A DNA stretch of 64,000 nt from Hyperoplus lanceolatus (lineage: Eukaryota; Chordata; Actinopteri; Uranoscopiformes; Ammodytidae), in the NCBI GenBank assembly GCA_026929865.2, contig CM049398.1, positions 12,936,001 through 13,000,000 of the forward strand, given 5' to 3'. How positions within the stretch are numbered: the first letter of the stretch is position 1; every line of letters begins with the position of its first letter. Made by a program: the position numbers and the translations under genes. Under the pieces are notes generated by a model. The model searched no databases. It worked only from the letters and a program-made list of their open reading frames with translations, and was not told where the DNA came from. Below, one piece after another: positions 16,295-29,331 of this stretch.

Positions 16295-19200
16295 TAGGTT
16301 AATGCAAGAGCTGGCTAAACATTTGTAACCCAAAAGGAGATTAATTACTGTCGGACTGTGTGCGCATCGACTGACGTATTTCATTCACTTTGCTGGCTTT
16401 TTTTTGTCGTGTTTGTTCTTGTCTCATGGGTTGTAAATCTACCTTTATTAGGAATCATCTCTTCCTCTTCTTCCTCTATCTTGGCCTCTGTGTTGTGCCC
16501 CCTTCCCGTTAAATCAACATCCACTGCATCAATTTGGCAGGCCAATTTGTTTTTAGTATTCCTGTTTTGCTTTTATTTAGTATTTACCTGCCCCCCCCCC
16601 CCATTCCGTAGTGTATGTAAGGTGAGGTCAGTGATCAATTTCACTGATTCAATGGTTAATTTTTTCAGGTGCAGATAGTATGGCCTTTTAAAACGTGCTT
16701 CCAAGCACATATTTTGAAAGTTCATTGTCCTGCCCAACTCCCATTCCCAACTGTTGACCAGTGGAAGACAATGCTACAACAAACTGAGCAGCAAGCAAAG
16801 TGAGACATTTTAACATGACAGGCTAAAAGTATTCAGTAATTTGCGTGTAAACACCTTGCATCTTTTTCATTTAATGTCTTGTCGAAGGAGCTAGTCCACT
16901 GTTCCTGTAAGCTATTGAAGAGATTCACCAGCCTCCATATTTCAATGAGAAAGTGGAATGAGAGCATTAAGGGACTGGTTAAAGGCTGTGGCAGAGTTTT
17001 GTAAGGGGAGACCTTCTACCAATATAGCAAATTACTGCTGCGCCATAATAAAGGGCACTCAAGATTTGTAATACTGCTTCAAATGTCAGAGGTTTTGGAG
17101 CAAATTGACACTGGATTTTTACTCGGGTAAAGATTATAATATATTTCACTTTCCATGTAAAACATGATTTAGAGAGCAAGTGTGTGAGGAGTAGTTTGGG
17201 TTGATTTTGATGAAAAAAGAACTAGAGTGTTGGGAACACAGCATATTATATGAATATGTCACAATAGGGAAACAGCAAACAATGAAGCAGTGTGATCTCA
17301 GTCTAAGGGACAACATAGCACACAAAAACACAAAGACATTATGCATATGATATAAGCCCATGTTTCCTTTGGCTTCCACATTGATCCTAGGACCCAAAGC
17401 CCTTCAAGGTCATGTCAGAGACGAAGAGTGAAAGCATGACAGCAGGAATATATCTTCTGCTGCAACTATCTGAGAGCAAATAACACATTCCAGCTCCCCA
17501 ACATGAGCTGTAGCTAGTATCAAGGGAAATCAAGTGCAGGGGTGAATTACAGCGTGCAATATTTTCCTCATGGTGCAATGCATGGTTCTAACGCTATACG
17601 CAAAGATCTTGGTAGTAAAGCCATTTGTGCACTGTCACAAGCTGATGTTCTCAGTATTGTTTTATTCAGTGCGGGATATCTTCAATTGATCCAACTGACA
17701 TGGCTGAGACATGTCCCTCTGTTATGGGATAAAAGGTGGAAGATGGAGGAAGCTAATGCGTCCAGAGGCTTGCATGGGGGACAACTTTGAGAGAAAAGGC
17801 TCTTGTGAGGTGCAATAAGTCGTCCCTGTGGTGACCCACTCTGAGAAGAACAACACAGCTGAATAGCCACAGATGAGCCCACACATAGCCTGGGCTTTTT
17901 AACAGAGAAAAAATGGGACAACAACCTCTCCCACCTCCCTCCTTCTCTCGTATACCCACAGGCTCTATCTGTGCAGCTTATCCTGCTGCGATCCATCCTG
18001 CATTTAGCAGGTAATTGGTTAAGCTACTACTGTAGCTAGAGTAAGCATCATATCAGGTCTACAATCATCACTTCAATCCACACATCCATCGTGATTTTCT
18101 GGCCTTAACGTTTCCCAGGAGTCAGCCCACGCCCGGCTCATAGAACATTTCTCATTTAAGTCTGTCAAAGTGGTTCAATCTAGAGTCAGATGTGGTCGAT
18201 GTTTGAAGGCCACATGTGGTTATAATTAAGGCACTGTGGGAACCGTGCCCCTGATGGGAACCAAAGTCTCTAAGGTCGGACTAGAATCATCACGTGTGGC
18301 CTGCCTGCCTTCCTCTTAACCAAAGACAAATCTGAGCTTCCAGCCAGGTGACTTTATTATCAGCGGACTAATTGGAAAAACATGCTTTTCATTGACTTGG
18401 TAATGACTCTGAATGGTTTTATTGCTTGTCAAGCAACGGGCTATTTTCAATTACCTGCTGACCCACGTCCATGAAATTGAGCAATGGAGGAGTTTAGAAA
18501 AAGCCTGCTGATGTGCTTGAATCTGTTCATTTGGAAAATAAACCTCAAGTGAAAATGCAAAGCCTGACAACTCCCAGGTATAGCTAACAATGATGGCAAC
18601 AGGTTTGAGTCAACCTGGTTTTGGGCACATCTTCAAACTGGACACGATAAAGAACATATTGCCAAAACAACTGTGGTTACCACATTAAAAAACAACGGAT
18701 ACAGTAAAAACTGATTAAAATATATTTTTATTTGAATACACCACATGGCATGTTGCCACTCACTCCTGCTTCCATTTCAGAAAATCGTTTAAATTTAGTT
18801 TGATTTTTGGATCAATTATGTAATCTTGTCTCCTCCTATAGGATATATTTGCATATGGGTTGATGGAAACGTGCTTATTTACTTTTCATTTAGCAAAAGC
18901 ATTAATTCTCCTTGTGCAACATTTGAATGGACACATAACTTTAGTTTTGACTTCCTTGGGAAACCATCACTGTAGATGGCACAGTGCCATGAAGACACTC
19001 ATTTAGTTTGGTTTAAAAACATGACAGTTAGAGTTTCAGGATGACTTTGGGGACTCTTGCTGGCCTTTCTTGACCTGCCTCAGCTCCCACCGGAATGAAC
19101 TGTACTTGCCTTCTTGCTTGCCAGTACATCTCTGAAAAAGGATTAGCTCTCCTGCTGCTGTTTTCTATATGTCACCGTTTAACTCTGCTTCTTTTTTTGT

Positions 19201-19485
19201 CTCCACTTTGCAGCGTTGTTTTTCCAGCTCTGTGTCTTTTGAGGCGCTCAGCTATTCCTCCTCGCCTCATGGTTCCAGCTCTCTGCGCTTCTCCTCCATC
19301 CTTACTTCATCAACCCCTCGTTCATTTCTCTCTTTGCTCCAGTCCCTCCATCTACTTCACTTCCACCCTCATATGCTGTCGCTTTTTCTATCCCCGCTCA
19401 CTCCCCAATTTACACCCTCCAGAGGCTGAACTCTCTATTAATAGTATAGCAGCGTAAGGAGGTGGAAAAAAGAAAGAGAGAAGAT

Positions 19486-19489
<4 letters not shown>

Positions 19490-19515
<26 letters not shown>
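19490..19515. repeat. (GA)n microsatellite
   Basis: Short GA array; a CA array follows 80 bases later. Confidence 0.93.
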
Positions 19516-19524
<9 letters not shown>

Positions 19525-19593
19525 TAATATCTTGCACCATTTCTAAAAGGCCCACACATGGATGCCTGTTGCAGAGCAGCAAGCCCTCCATAG

Positions 19594-19595
<2 letters not shown>

Positions 19596-19629
<34 letters not shown>
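19596..19629. repeat. (CA)n microsatellite
   Basis: Seventeen CA units. Confidence 0.95.
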
Positions 19630-19630
<1 letters not shown>

Positions 19631-21866
19631 ACAAAGATTCCGTTATTACAAAGAGCTAAGCCTCAGCCCACACCTCAACCCCAACAGCAGTCTGTACCAT
19701 AGCATTCCATATCACTGTATTTTAACAAATCTGTGTGGGTTTAACAATGTTTACAATGGGGTTTTAAAAAATGCAGGCAGTCCCCCCTGGACATTGTGTT
19801 TCACTGACAACAGCAGCTCACATTGTCTCTACTTAAAAATTCAAGCTACAAGCTAAAGGTTTGTCTGCTTTTTTCAGTTATAAAATTCTCATAAAGAGCA
19901 TTGGGAGACAGAATAATTGTGAAGCATTCCAACATTATCACCCTTCAAGACAAGACGAAACCGGCCTAATACTCTAAACTAAGAACTAATTGGCACCAAA
20001 GCATATATTATTTTCTGAAGACTTTTGTTTCCGCAGACTATTAACTTCATTAGGACTTTATCTCATGGAAGCAGATGGTCTTTTTATCCCTAGCTAGCAT
20101 GTGCTGACAATGCAGAAGCCATTTGGAGAGCATGGGTAAAGAGCATAAGAATGGCCATAAAGGAGCTGACGGGAGAGACAATGTCTTGAGGTCAGCTCAG
20201 CTGGGGAACACACTCATTCAGTCATTTGGACACAGATCAAGAATGGCGAGTGCCTGCATGACTTGCCTTGAAATTAATTGGTTTCCTTTTACTATTTTCA
20301 TTCATAACGCAAATAAGTGGCTGGTTCAGCAGTGTTAATGTTAGGGGGAAAGGAAGTTTGACTGGGGCGACGTGGCTGGAAGAGAGCAATGATGAATCCA
20401 GCTAAAAAGGGTGTATCACTGAAACAACTGGAGATATATGCGAATGAGATTGAAATCGAAGTATGGTACAGCTCAAGGCATCAGTGAATGCCATATCTAT
20501 CATGATATGATAGCAGGGAAATGATCCTGTAAACTGATTCAATGTCTGTCATTTGTGATACACAGAAAGTTTTAGTTTATTGTGTATTTGTGTGCCCGTG
20601 TATCTGTTTGTGACTTTCTTATGTATGTAGCTGGTATAGCTAACAGTTTTGGCCTTAGCAAAACCCATGGCTACACAACAATTCAAACTCTACTGCCATT
20701 AATCAGAGTCACACATACTTGTTTAAGTGTTATTAATGACTTTCTAGACGGCTGCAGAATTTAGCTCCATCTGTTGCTCTTTTGTTTAGGGACAGCACCG
20801 TCTGTCTGTTACTGTCATAGCTCTTCATTGTGTGTTAATTGTTTTTACCTAGCTCAAAAAAAACTAAAGACTGACATGTTTTGTTTATCTTAAATGGGGC
20901 TTGGAAACAATGCAAATTGTTTACTGCCACCCATTTTCCCAAACGTACCACGTGTTTAGAAACCAATATCCTTCATTCTCTCATGTGAGTTTGATTAGTT
21001 AAAAGTTAATGAACAGCTGCATACCTTTTCCTTTTAAGATACCGTATGTATTTTTAATTTGTGGCCCTAGTTAAGAGCTTTTTTTTCAATTTTTAAAATT
21101 GCTTCGGTGTCACATTGATGGATCCTGTCATTTACATATTTCAGAGAATGCCAAAAAGCATCGCATTCATGAGCTATGTTGATAAATAAAAATCAAACCC
21201 CGAAGAAATAATGAAAGCAAACTTGGACGTTTTGAAAAGGATATTGTGAACTTCACTGAATTAAGAAGGTTGAATGCAGTGAAAATGGACACATTTCTAA
21301 TTACAGACATATTTAAAGGCACCAAACAGTCCAGTGGCTCCCTGGAAAGAAGGAAAGCAAAGAAAAAGCATGATTTAGAGGGATGGCAAACAATCTGAGA
21401 TAATAGCATTAATGACTGAATAATTTTTTGGTATGAGGTCTTCATAAATGTAGGCTTCTTTTTTTAGCATATGTTGAAGAACAGCTGGTGGGTAAGCACA
21501 TTACAAATCGTTTAGTAGACCATAGCAAAAAGAGATGTGTAGAATAATGAGTGTGTAAGAATGTCATGCTGGGCTCAAGTACAGCAATGCCAGTAAGCTT
21601 TTATGTGGACTGCACCTGGCTGATTACCTGTGTTTTGCAGGGAAATTACTGTGCAAAGGCCAAGCCATTACAAACCCTTTTAGCAGTCTGATGTACCCAT
21701 GTGTCATCATAGCGTCTGATTCTGAAATGGGTTGGGAATTATATGTTGGAAATATGGAATATGTGGTTGCTGGGACACTTAAACAGCCCGTTTGAAAAGG
21801 TCAGAAGAGATAACAAATAGAGCAACATAAATGAAAAAGGGCATGTGATATGGAACACTTAATAAT

Positions 21867-21868
<2 letters not shown>

Positions 21869-21933
<65 letters not shown>

Positions 21934-21936
21934 TAA
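21869..21936. repeat. (AT)n microsatellite
   Basis: AT array of about 68 bases with one C interruption near its right end. Confidence 0.95.
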
Positions 21937-23176
21937 CTACTGCTATGCCATGCTTTTGTTTCATCTACAAACCCACCATACACTTTGAGTTATGTGTTCA
22001 TCAGCTGGGTATCATACACTCATGTCCTTGTTTGCTGCAGTTCTAGTTTTTTGTTGTTGCTGTTGCTACACCACCACTGCCATTTCTTATGAATGTCAGA
22101 CATGATTGATTTTCTTTCCTTTCGACAATCTGCGCCCTGACACCCCACCACTCGTAATGGCTCACAACCTAACCCTGTGTATTTTTCAAAACCTATTTGT
22201 CAGCCCGTAGTGTCACAAGGGGCCATGCTTTTCCCACAATAGGCGAAAACTGTTAGGCTTTATTTCCTTTCTGTGCAACTATGTCCAGTCTCCTGCCTTG
22301 ACAACTCACATTGACGCACCATGTAGATGCACAGACTAACACATGATCTCACACACGTACACACACACACACTCCAGGAGGGGAGAATATATGGAGGTGC
22401 AATGTATCACCCCCGCTGGCATGGCCTTTTCACACAAGCTGTTGTGGGTCTCTTATCGCCCACACTTCTTTCATGTGCTGTGGCAATATTTCTACACTGA
22501 ATGGCTTGGATGTAACTACACATCAGCAGAAAGGTTATGGTCTCTATAGGAGTGTATAGGTAAACAGCATCTGGCCTTGCTCTGGCATCATCTCCCTACC
22601 ATATCTTTGTTTCTGTGCTGTTGTGTTGCAAAGTAGAGGGGACTGTACGCGGGGATGGGAGGAGAGAATGCAGGGATTAAAAGGGGAAGGGGGCAGTGTT
22701 TGATGTGTATGAGCATTGAGTACACAAGAATGCCTGATTAAACAAGAGAACAACAGCACTTTGTGGCATCGTGTTTCGGCTCCTCCTCATTACCCTCTTA
22801 TTCAGCATCAATAACAGATTGCGCTGTCACACGGTCCGCAGTGTAGCAAGTAACTCATTATAAAAAAGCATTCACTACATCCCAGAATAAACAACCTTCA
22901 GAAAATAAATTAGTATGGAGCGAGCTACAGGTATACTGTCAAAGTGTGTGTACAGCACAGTATGTGTGGTCGGACTGAAATTAGTCCCCTATTTGTTTAA
23001 TGCAGACAGGGGCGAGACGTATTCTTGAGTTGTTGTTGACCCTGTTTGGTTAAGTGTGATTGAACTTTGACCTGTAAACATGTATGGTTCTCCAGTGTCC
23101 AGCCTATTATAAAGAGGGGAGAGACTGACCTCTAATTGAGGAAATGTTAATTGTCTATATTCTTGTTTATACTGTA

Positions 23177-23785
23177 AAGGCCAGGACACACCGGTCCGAC
23201 TACCGACCGTCGCCCGAAAATGGAGTCTGCCGTTGCAGGCAGCTCCAGTCTGCCCGTCGCGGCCAAAAAAGTGCCAAGAACACACCGAGCCGACTACTGA
23301 CTTTCCGTATGCTCTGCACTTGCGCGGGATGCAATGTCTCCAATAACAGCAGGCGGCGCTAATCTGTATTGTGGCCCAAAACAATACGGAAGCCGGAAAT
23401 TATGGGACAGCTTTATATCTATGGACCATAAAGAGCACCATTTTTAGCAGAGAGTGTCGAGCATGGTGTCGAGCAGTCAAGAAGGGTTGATGCATGTGAG
23501 TACTCGCTGAATGAAACAAACAAACACATTAAAACAATGGCTAGCGATGCGATACTGTTGTCAGCCGTTTGTGCTACCCGCCTCACTTCCGGGCTTCACT
23601 GATTCGCTGGCCCTCCACCAATCAAATTTCTCCGACTGAAAGACTGCCCGACGCCGAAAAGAAGCCCGACAACATCTACGACGGCCGACGTCACCGAACA
23701 CACCAAACAGATTCGTGTTCCCGCCCCCTCCAGACTCTCCGACCATGTCCGATGGCCGATTATTGGGCCGGTGTGTCCTGGCCTT
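23177..23785 (+). mobile_element. 609-bp non-autonomous TA-target element, family 1 (intact copy)
   Basis: The ends are inverted: AAGGCCAGGACACACCGG at the left and its complement at the right. Each is flanked by TA (23175-23176 and 23786-23787). Repeated CGAC/GTCG motifs fill the sub-terminal parts. No transposase is present. The right part (23412-23785) matches 50408-50767, which proves dispersal. The superfamily is uncertain; the TA duplication suggests the Tc1/mariner group. Confidence 0.82.
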
Positions 23786-24149
23786 TAGACGTCGATGCAA
23801 AATAATACAAGCAGCTGAGCAGGGGGGATGCTGCTTGGCTGTAGTTGACTTAATGAAGTTATATTACTGGTAATAATAACAGAAATTAGGAATAATATGC
23901 TGTTGAATCACTCTTTCCACTTGCAATATAGGTCCAAAGCATGCACAACCCATTAGATAGTATTTGAATTCATATCAACTTAACAAATAAAAAACTATAT
24001 TCAACCCACCATTGATTGTTCTTGTTGTGCTATACGTACATAGCCATTGTCTCTTTGTGTGATCATGTATGGCATTCATCTTTATCCTCTTTTTACGCTG
24101 GCCCTGACATTGAACATAAAAGTAAGACTATAGAGACAAATTTTCATTT

Positions 24150-24800
24150 TTACATTTAACTTTTATTTATCCTCGAGAGACCAATTGAGGGGTGACCCTC
24201 ATTTCCAATGACGTCGAGTCAAAACAAATTCAAAACAACAATACAAACAAAACATTCAATGCAAATACATCAAATACACAACAAGTGAAGAGAAGAGAAA
24301 ACAAAACGATTGAAACATTTACAGAGTGGGGAAGAGTGGCAGCAACCAAAAGGCATAAAGTACAATATAGCCTAATTAAAACAGTTACAGGTAGAGTTTG
24401 GCAGATCCAAGATAGTCTGTTTAAATTGGCCTGACAGACAACCAGACACAGGGCTTTTAACATAGCCATGTTTCATATCCATTATTTTCCTAGTGATTGA
24501 ATGTACAATCACAGTGGGAGAGGAACACTTGAGCAACCCCTGGAGTGAGTCAAACTCTCCTTTAGCAGCCCATTCAATACCCTTCATTGGTTAGTTTGTA
24601 AAAAAATATTTCAAAAAATGTGCACTTTTGATTAGAAGTTCATAAAACAAGGATAGTTTTAAATGTATAGTTATTTGAAAGTGCCCACAGAGTCAGTGTT
24701 TATGGATTTCGGCAGGGAGAGAGTTCCAGAGGGTGGGGGGCTGTGACACTGAAGGCTCTGTTGCCAAAGGATTGCGCTTTGTGAATTATCTTCTTAAATG
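24150..24800 (-). repeat. probable old dispersed repeat
   Basis: The start (TTTATCCTCGAGAGACCAAT, then GGTGACCCTCATTTCCAATG) and the block at 24710-24770 (GGGAGAGAGTTCCAGAGGGT) look like dispersed fish repeat sequence I have seen in other contexts. No long intact frame supports a retrotransposon protein, and the boundaries are guesses. Confidence 0.35.
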
Positions 24801-25532
24801 CATACTTTAGCTTCCTTGTTGTTGTATAAACAGAATTTTAGCAGATAAGAGAGACAATGCCCATTTGCTTCAGGGCAATCTCTGAATTTATAGTGGCTGT
24901 TAAAGTATTTATCAATGGATAATGCTGTTTGCTTGCACAGGCTTTGACCTAGTACAATTACAAGCACCACAACACTGTTAAGCTGTTGATCTTTGAAACT
25001 CCACAAGGAGTTGTTTTCTTTGTAACTGGGCGTGGAGGAGGAAGGGGTTGTTGGCAAATATATTGCTGGACCTAGGAGGCATTGTCCGAGCAGACAGGGG
25101 CTTTGATATTGTTGACACAATTGGCCTTTTACTAGACTCCCATGAAATATTGGCCTTCATGAGAAGGAAATAGCTGCCAAAGATGTGGAGGACACAGAAG
25201 GCTTTACTAATCTTGATTATTTGTCGGAAGGGGTAGTGAGCTTTTCAGGGGTAAGCATTCAGTTTTTGCGTGTTTTCCTGGTGACGATGGACACATTGGA
25301 CAAAAATATAGTAAGTAATTAATAGTAAGTCTGGTGTTTCATCTGAGAAAACGTTTTTGTTATGATTGTCGTGTCATCAGTATTCTCTGGATTAAGTTTA
25401 AAAAGATTTAGATTTAGAGCAAGCTGTGTTCAATATAAATGGAATATTTTGCAATATGAATTGTATTTTGCGCCAAAATAAAATAAAATACATGATTTCA
25501 ATAATCAATAATGACATTTCATCAAGCAGACA

Positions 25533-26055
25533 TTAAAGGTCACATATTATGCTAAATGCACTTTTTAAATGTGTTCTAACATATCCATGGGTCCACGGTG
25601 TGCCTAGAGACTGCCAAAATATTTTAAAAAATAACAATCTCTCTTGTTCTCACTCTCCCCCTTTCTGAAACCCCCACCCCTCCCCCCCAATATACTCCAG
25701 TCAGAATTTTCCCCTTTTCTGACCTCACAAACTGGAAAGCCAGAAGCTTCCACTGTGCAGCCCACACCCCTATTTCTTATTGGTCCACGGCCCTGACAGA
25801 CAGAGGGCGAGGCGTATCTGGCTTCGCTTCCGGACAGGGGGCGGGGGCAGCTCAAAGATTGTATATTTACGAGGAGAGCTGCAGCTCTTTTTAAAAAATA
25901 GGCCATTGTGAGATTAGCTGAACATCAGCATAGTACAATAAATTATCTGAAAGTTTTTTTCAGCAAACAATTAAAGAAAAACGTATTAGGGACCACTAAG
26001 ACCATATAATATGGTGTATAATAGTACCGAAAAGTGTATAATATGGGAGCTTTAA
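25533..26055 (+). mobile_element. 523-bp TTAA-target MITE, copy 1
   Basis: The ends are TTAAAGGTCACATATTATGC and the complement of TTAAAGCTCCCATATTATAC. TTAA tetranucleotides sit at both ends (25533-25536 and 26052-26055), the signature of piggyBac- or Kolobok-type insertion. Two more copies in this window (27692-28214 inverted, and 53091-53613) have the same length and ends. There is no transposase, so it depends on another element. The roughly 100-codon open frame inside is shared by all copies and is discussed under findings. Confidence 0.9.
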
Positions 26056-27691
26056 CCAGAGTGTAGGATGGGGATCTGAAGCTACAACCTCAGGTGGTTG
26101 CTGCTGCACTGGCCAGACCTGAACCATCCCCTTCACAGTATTTCACTTTTCAAACATATAACTGGATACTGCACTTGATGGTTGTTGTCATGGTAATGGA
26201 CCAGTCCTCAATTCATCAAACAGCTTCTTTGGTTCCTGTATTGTCTTCCAATGTCACATCTTCGGTTTTGATGGGACACTTGATCTCACATATCACAATA
26301 CAGGCCCCAGACAACTGTCCAGTCGAGGCTGGGGAAGTGTTATATTAGATTCTCACACATCCTACATTACCATCAACATTTTTTTCGTAGCACATATTTC
26401 CTGCTTTTTCCCATTTTGCTGCCATATCTGACATTAAGATGACAGCTGCTAAACATGTCACAAGGTCCCTAAGCGGTGCATCATTACGGGCTAGATCAAA
26501 CTTAGTTCAGAGTTCAGGCAGAATATTAAGGGCTGTAATTAAACTATGTTTTGTTGGAGGATGACACCAAGAAGCTGATTCAACATTGGCCCCCAGTGAG
26601 ACATGAAAAGCGCAAAAGGTTTACGCTACGGAGCAGTTAAGATAGAGTATAAAATCCCCACCCAGTGCTGCATTGAAGATGATGGTTATGCTTGGTTTCA
26701 CTCTCCAGAGAAACTCTTCCCATCATCTTGTTTTTGCAACACCTCTCTTTATCTGTTTAGCCAAGAGGCACATTTTAAAAATAGAAGCCAATGCCACTTT
26801 CAAATTTTATTTTATTTTTTTCACCCTGATAATGTCATGTCACCTCACTGGACTTCATTCCAACACCTTTTAAACGCTTGTGCACAAACCAGGGAATAGG
26901 TAGGTTTATATGATTTTGTCAGGGATCAGACAATGTAAAGTTGTGAATTGGAACTGAAAGGGTGTTTGGGCCTTTGTTTACCTGTCTTTGTGAGGACCAC
27001 ATTGAGAAGACTCATGTGCTCTCTGTGTTTGCATGTGTGTGAATGAATCCATTAATCAGTGGGTGAGGGATATATGTATTTCACAAAGCTATATTTGGGG
27101 CCTAAAGCTGGTCCTAGAGTGTTTACTATTTTACATCACCGTTAATACTTATGTCAAACTTGTTGAGGTTGCTGCTAAAACTTAAAAATGAAGCCCCCTT
27201 TCTGACAGCACAATCTAAAAATTGTCTTGACTTTTGTAACTTTTTGGAGACAGACAGTCCAACCGTTTTCACATTGTATGCAGCGAATATGCAGAGATGT
27301 AAGGTAGTGTGTCTGTGTGTGTACTTTTCTCTGAAGCTGTATTTTATCATTCATCACATGACTGCCCCCAGTATTCTTTTCAGGTACAACTGAGTACAAC
27401 ATCATGCCTTCCAGGCATTACCCATTTGTATGATTCAACATGTCAAGACTACAAAGAACACAGAACACAGAGAGATTTTTGAGAGTGATCGAAGGGAGGA
27501 AATGATGATGAAAGCAGGCTATCGAGCCCACCTTTGAGTGTGGCCATTTATTAAAGTTATATCACTATCAGCATGCTTTAACTGGAATACTGGCTGCCGG
27601 ATGATTGGACAAAATCTGACCTCTCCCCATGCTTGTGTGGAGGTGAAGTATAATATTAGAATCAGACAATAACTCATATTACCTGGTTTGT

Positions 27692-28214
27692 TTAAAGCTC
27701 CCATATTATACACTTTTCGGTACTATACACTATATTATATGGTCTTAGTGGTCCCTAATACGTTTTTCTTTAATTGTTTGCTGAAAAAAACTTTCAGATA
27801 ATTTATTGTACTATGCTGATGTTCAGCTAATCTCACAATGGCCTATTTTTTAAAAAGAGCTGCAGCTCCCCTCGTAAATATACAATCTTTGAGCTGCCCC
27901 CGCCCCCTGTCCGGAAGCGAAGCCAGATACGCCTCGCCCTCTGTCTATCAGGGCCGTGGACCAATAAGAAATAGGGGTGTGGGCTGCACAGTGGAAGCTT
28001 CTGGCTTTCCAGTTTGTGAGGTCAGAAAAGGGGAAAATTCTGACTGGAGTATATTGGGGGGGGGGGGGGGGGGGGGTTTCAGAAAGGGGGAGAGTGAGAA
28101 CAGGAGAGATTGTTATTTTTTTTTAAATTTTGGCAGTCTCTAGGCACACCGTGGACCTATGGATATGTTAGTACACATTTAAAAAGTGCATTTAGCATAA
28201 TATGTGACCTTTAA
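27692..28214 (-). mobile_element. 523-bp TTAA-target MITE, copy 2 (inverted)
   Basis: This copy lies in the opposite orientation to copy 1, which is 1.64 kb away. It is flanked by TTAA at 27692-27695 and 28211-28214. An uninterrupted run of 21 G residues (28056-28076) replaces the interrupted C/G-rich tract of the other copies. Confidence 0.9.
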
Positions 28215-29274
28215 AGCACTGAGGCCTGTAAATATAGCTAGATTATTCAGGTAAATTTGAAAGTAAGCTGTCTGGTTGTGAATGTAAGTGAATACAACAC
28301 CCTCCCAGTAAATCAAACGCAAATGTGTATGAGTGTGTTTGAGTGGGGTGGGTTGGTAGACTCTTCAAGAAACCACTTTTTTCTCTAATTTCCAACAGCA
28401 TCCCTGACGCAAGATCATGAAGTGGTCTATGATAAATATAGCCACAAAGTATAACCAAATAGTATCAGCGTGGTGGCTGTGAATCAAAACAAAATGTGCC
28501 ACTGTAATTGGCCATGTACTGAATGAATACTTCCTACATCTCTGACCACCGGCATGCCATTAAGTATACATTAAGGAAGTCTTTCAGATTGCCAGTTAAT
28601 AGTATATCCATTTCCCCACCATCTCTCTCACATGTCCTCTAGCCTAGGGAACCTGGCAGAAAAGACTTGACTGGCAACAACTCAAGGCTCTATTGACTGG
28701 AAGATACCTTCTATCACAAAATACTTATGTACATGATGAATATTGGAGCACATTAAATCAATATGCAATAAGGTTGAGGAAGTTCCCAACATACATGACA
28801 CGTGTTTCCCCACCGCTTCCTGAAAATACCTGATTAGCTGACATTGCTTTTACTATCCAAAGGACATGTTTATATATGCCAGTAGTTCTACGCAAGTGAA
28901 ATAATGTATTCTGCAGTTGGCCTGCCCTATTAAACTTGTCTCTTCCAAGACATCAAAGAGTGTCAATTTTAAACGGTTATTATCCTCATATTAGGCTAGG
29001 GTTTATGACACTCACAACAGAGTGCTTTATGATGGTGTCATTTCATTCGTTTTGTAGGGAAGCTTACATTTGCATGCGAGTAATAAGTCAAAACAAGTAA
29101 CGGCACGGACACAAGTCAAAGCATGGGGACCTAATTTATTTTTCTAGACAAGTTCTGCCATTTGAAGTTGAGCTCCATGTACACACACAACTGTGAATTC
29201 AAACACACAAATGAGTGCTTGTGTATTCGCTCTGTTTGAAAAACAGACAGAGGCAAACATTATTGGACAAAGAC

Positions 29275-29331
<57 letters not shown>

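Larger units (their letters stand above)
16297..21868. other. unannotated intron DNA, possible conserved elements
   Basis: Apart from two microsatellites near 19500 this is unique-looking sequence. Blocks at 18100-18560 and 21050-21450 have the balanced, homeodomain-site-rich look of vertebrate enhancers (see findings). No exon is recognised. Confidence 0.45.
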
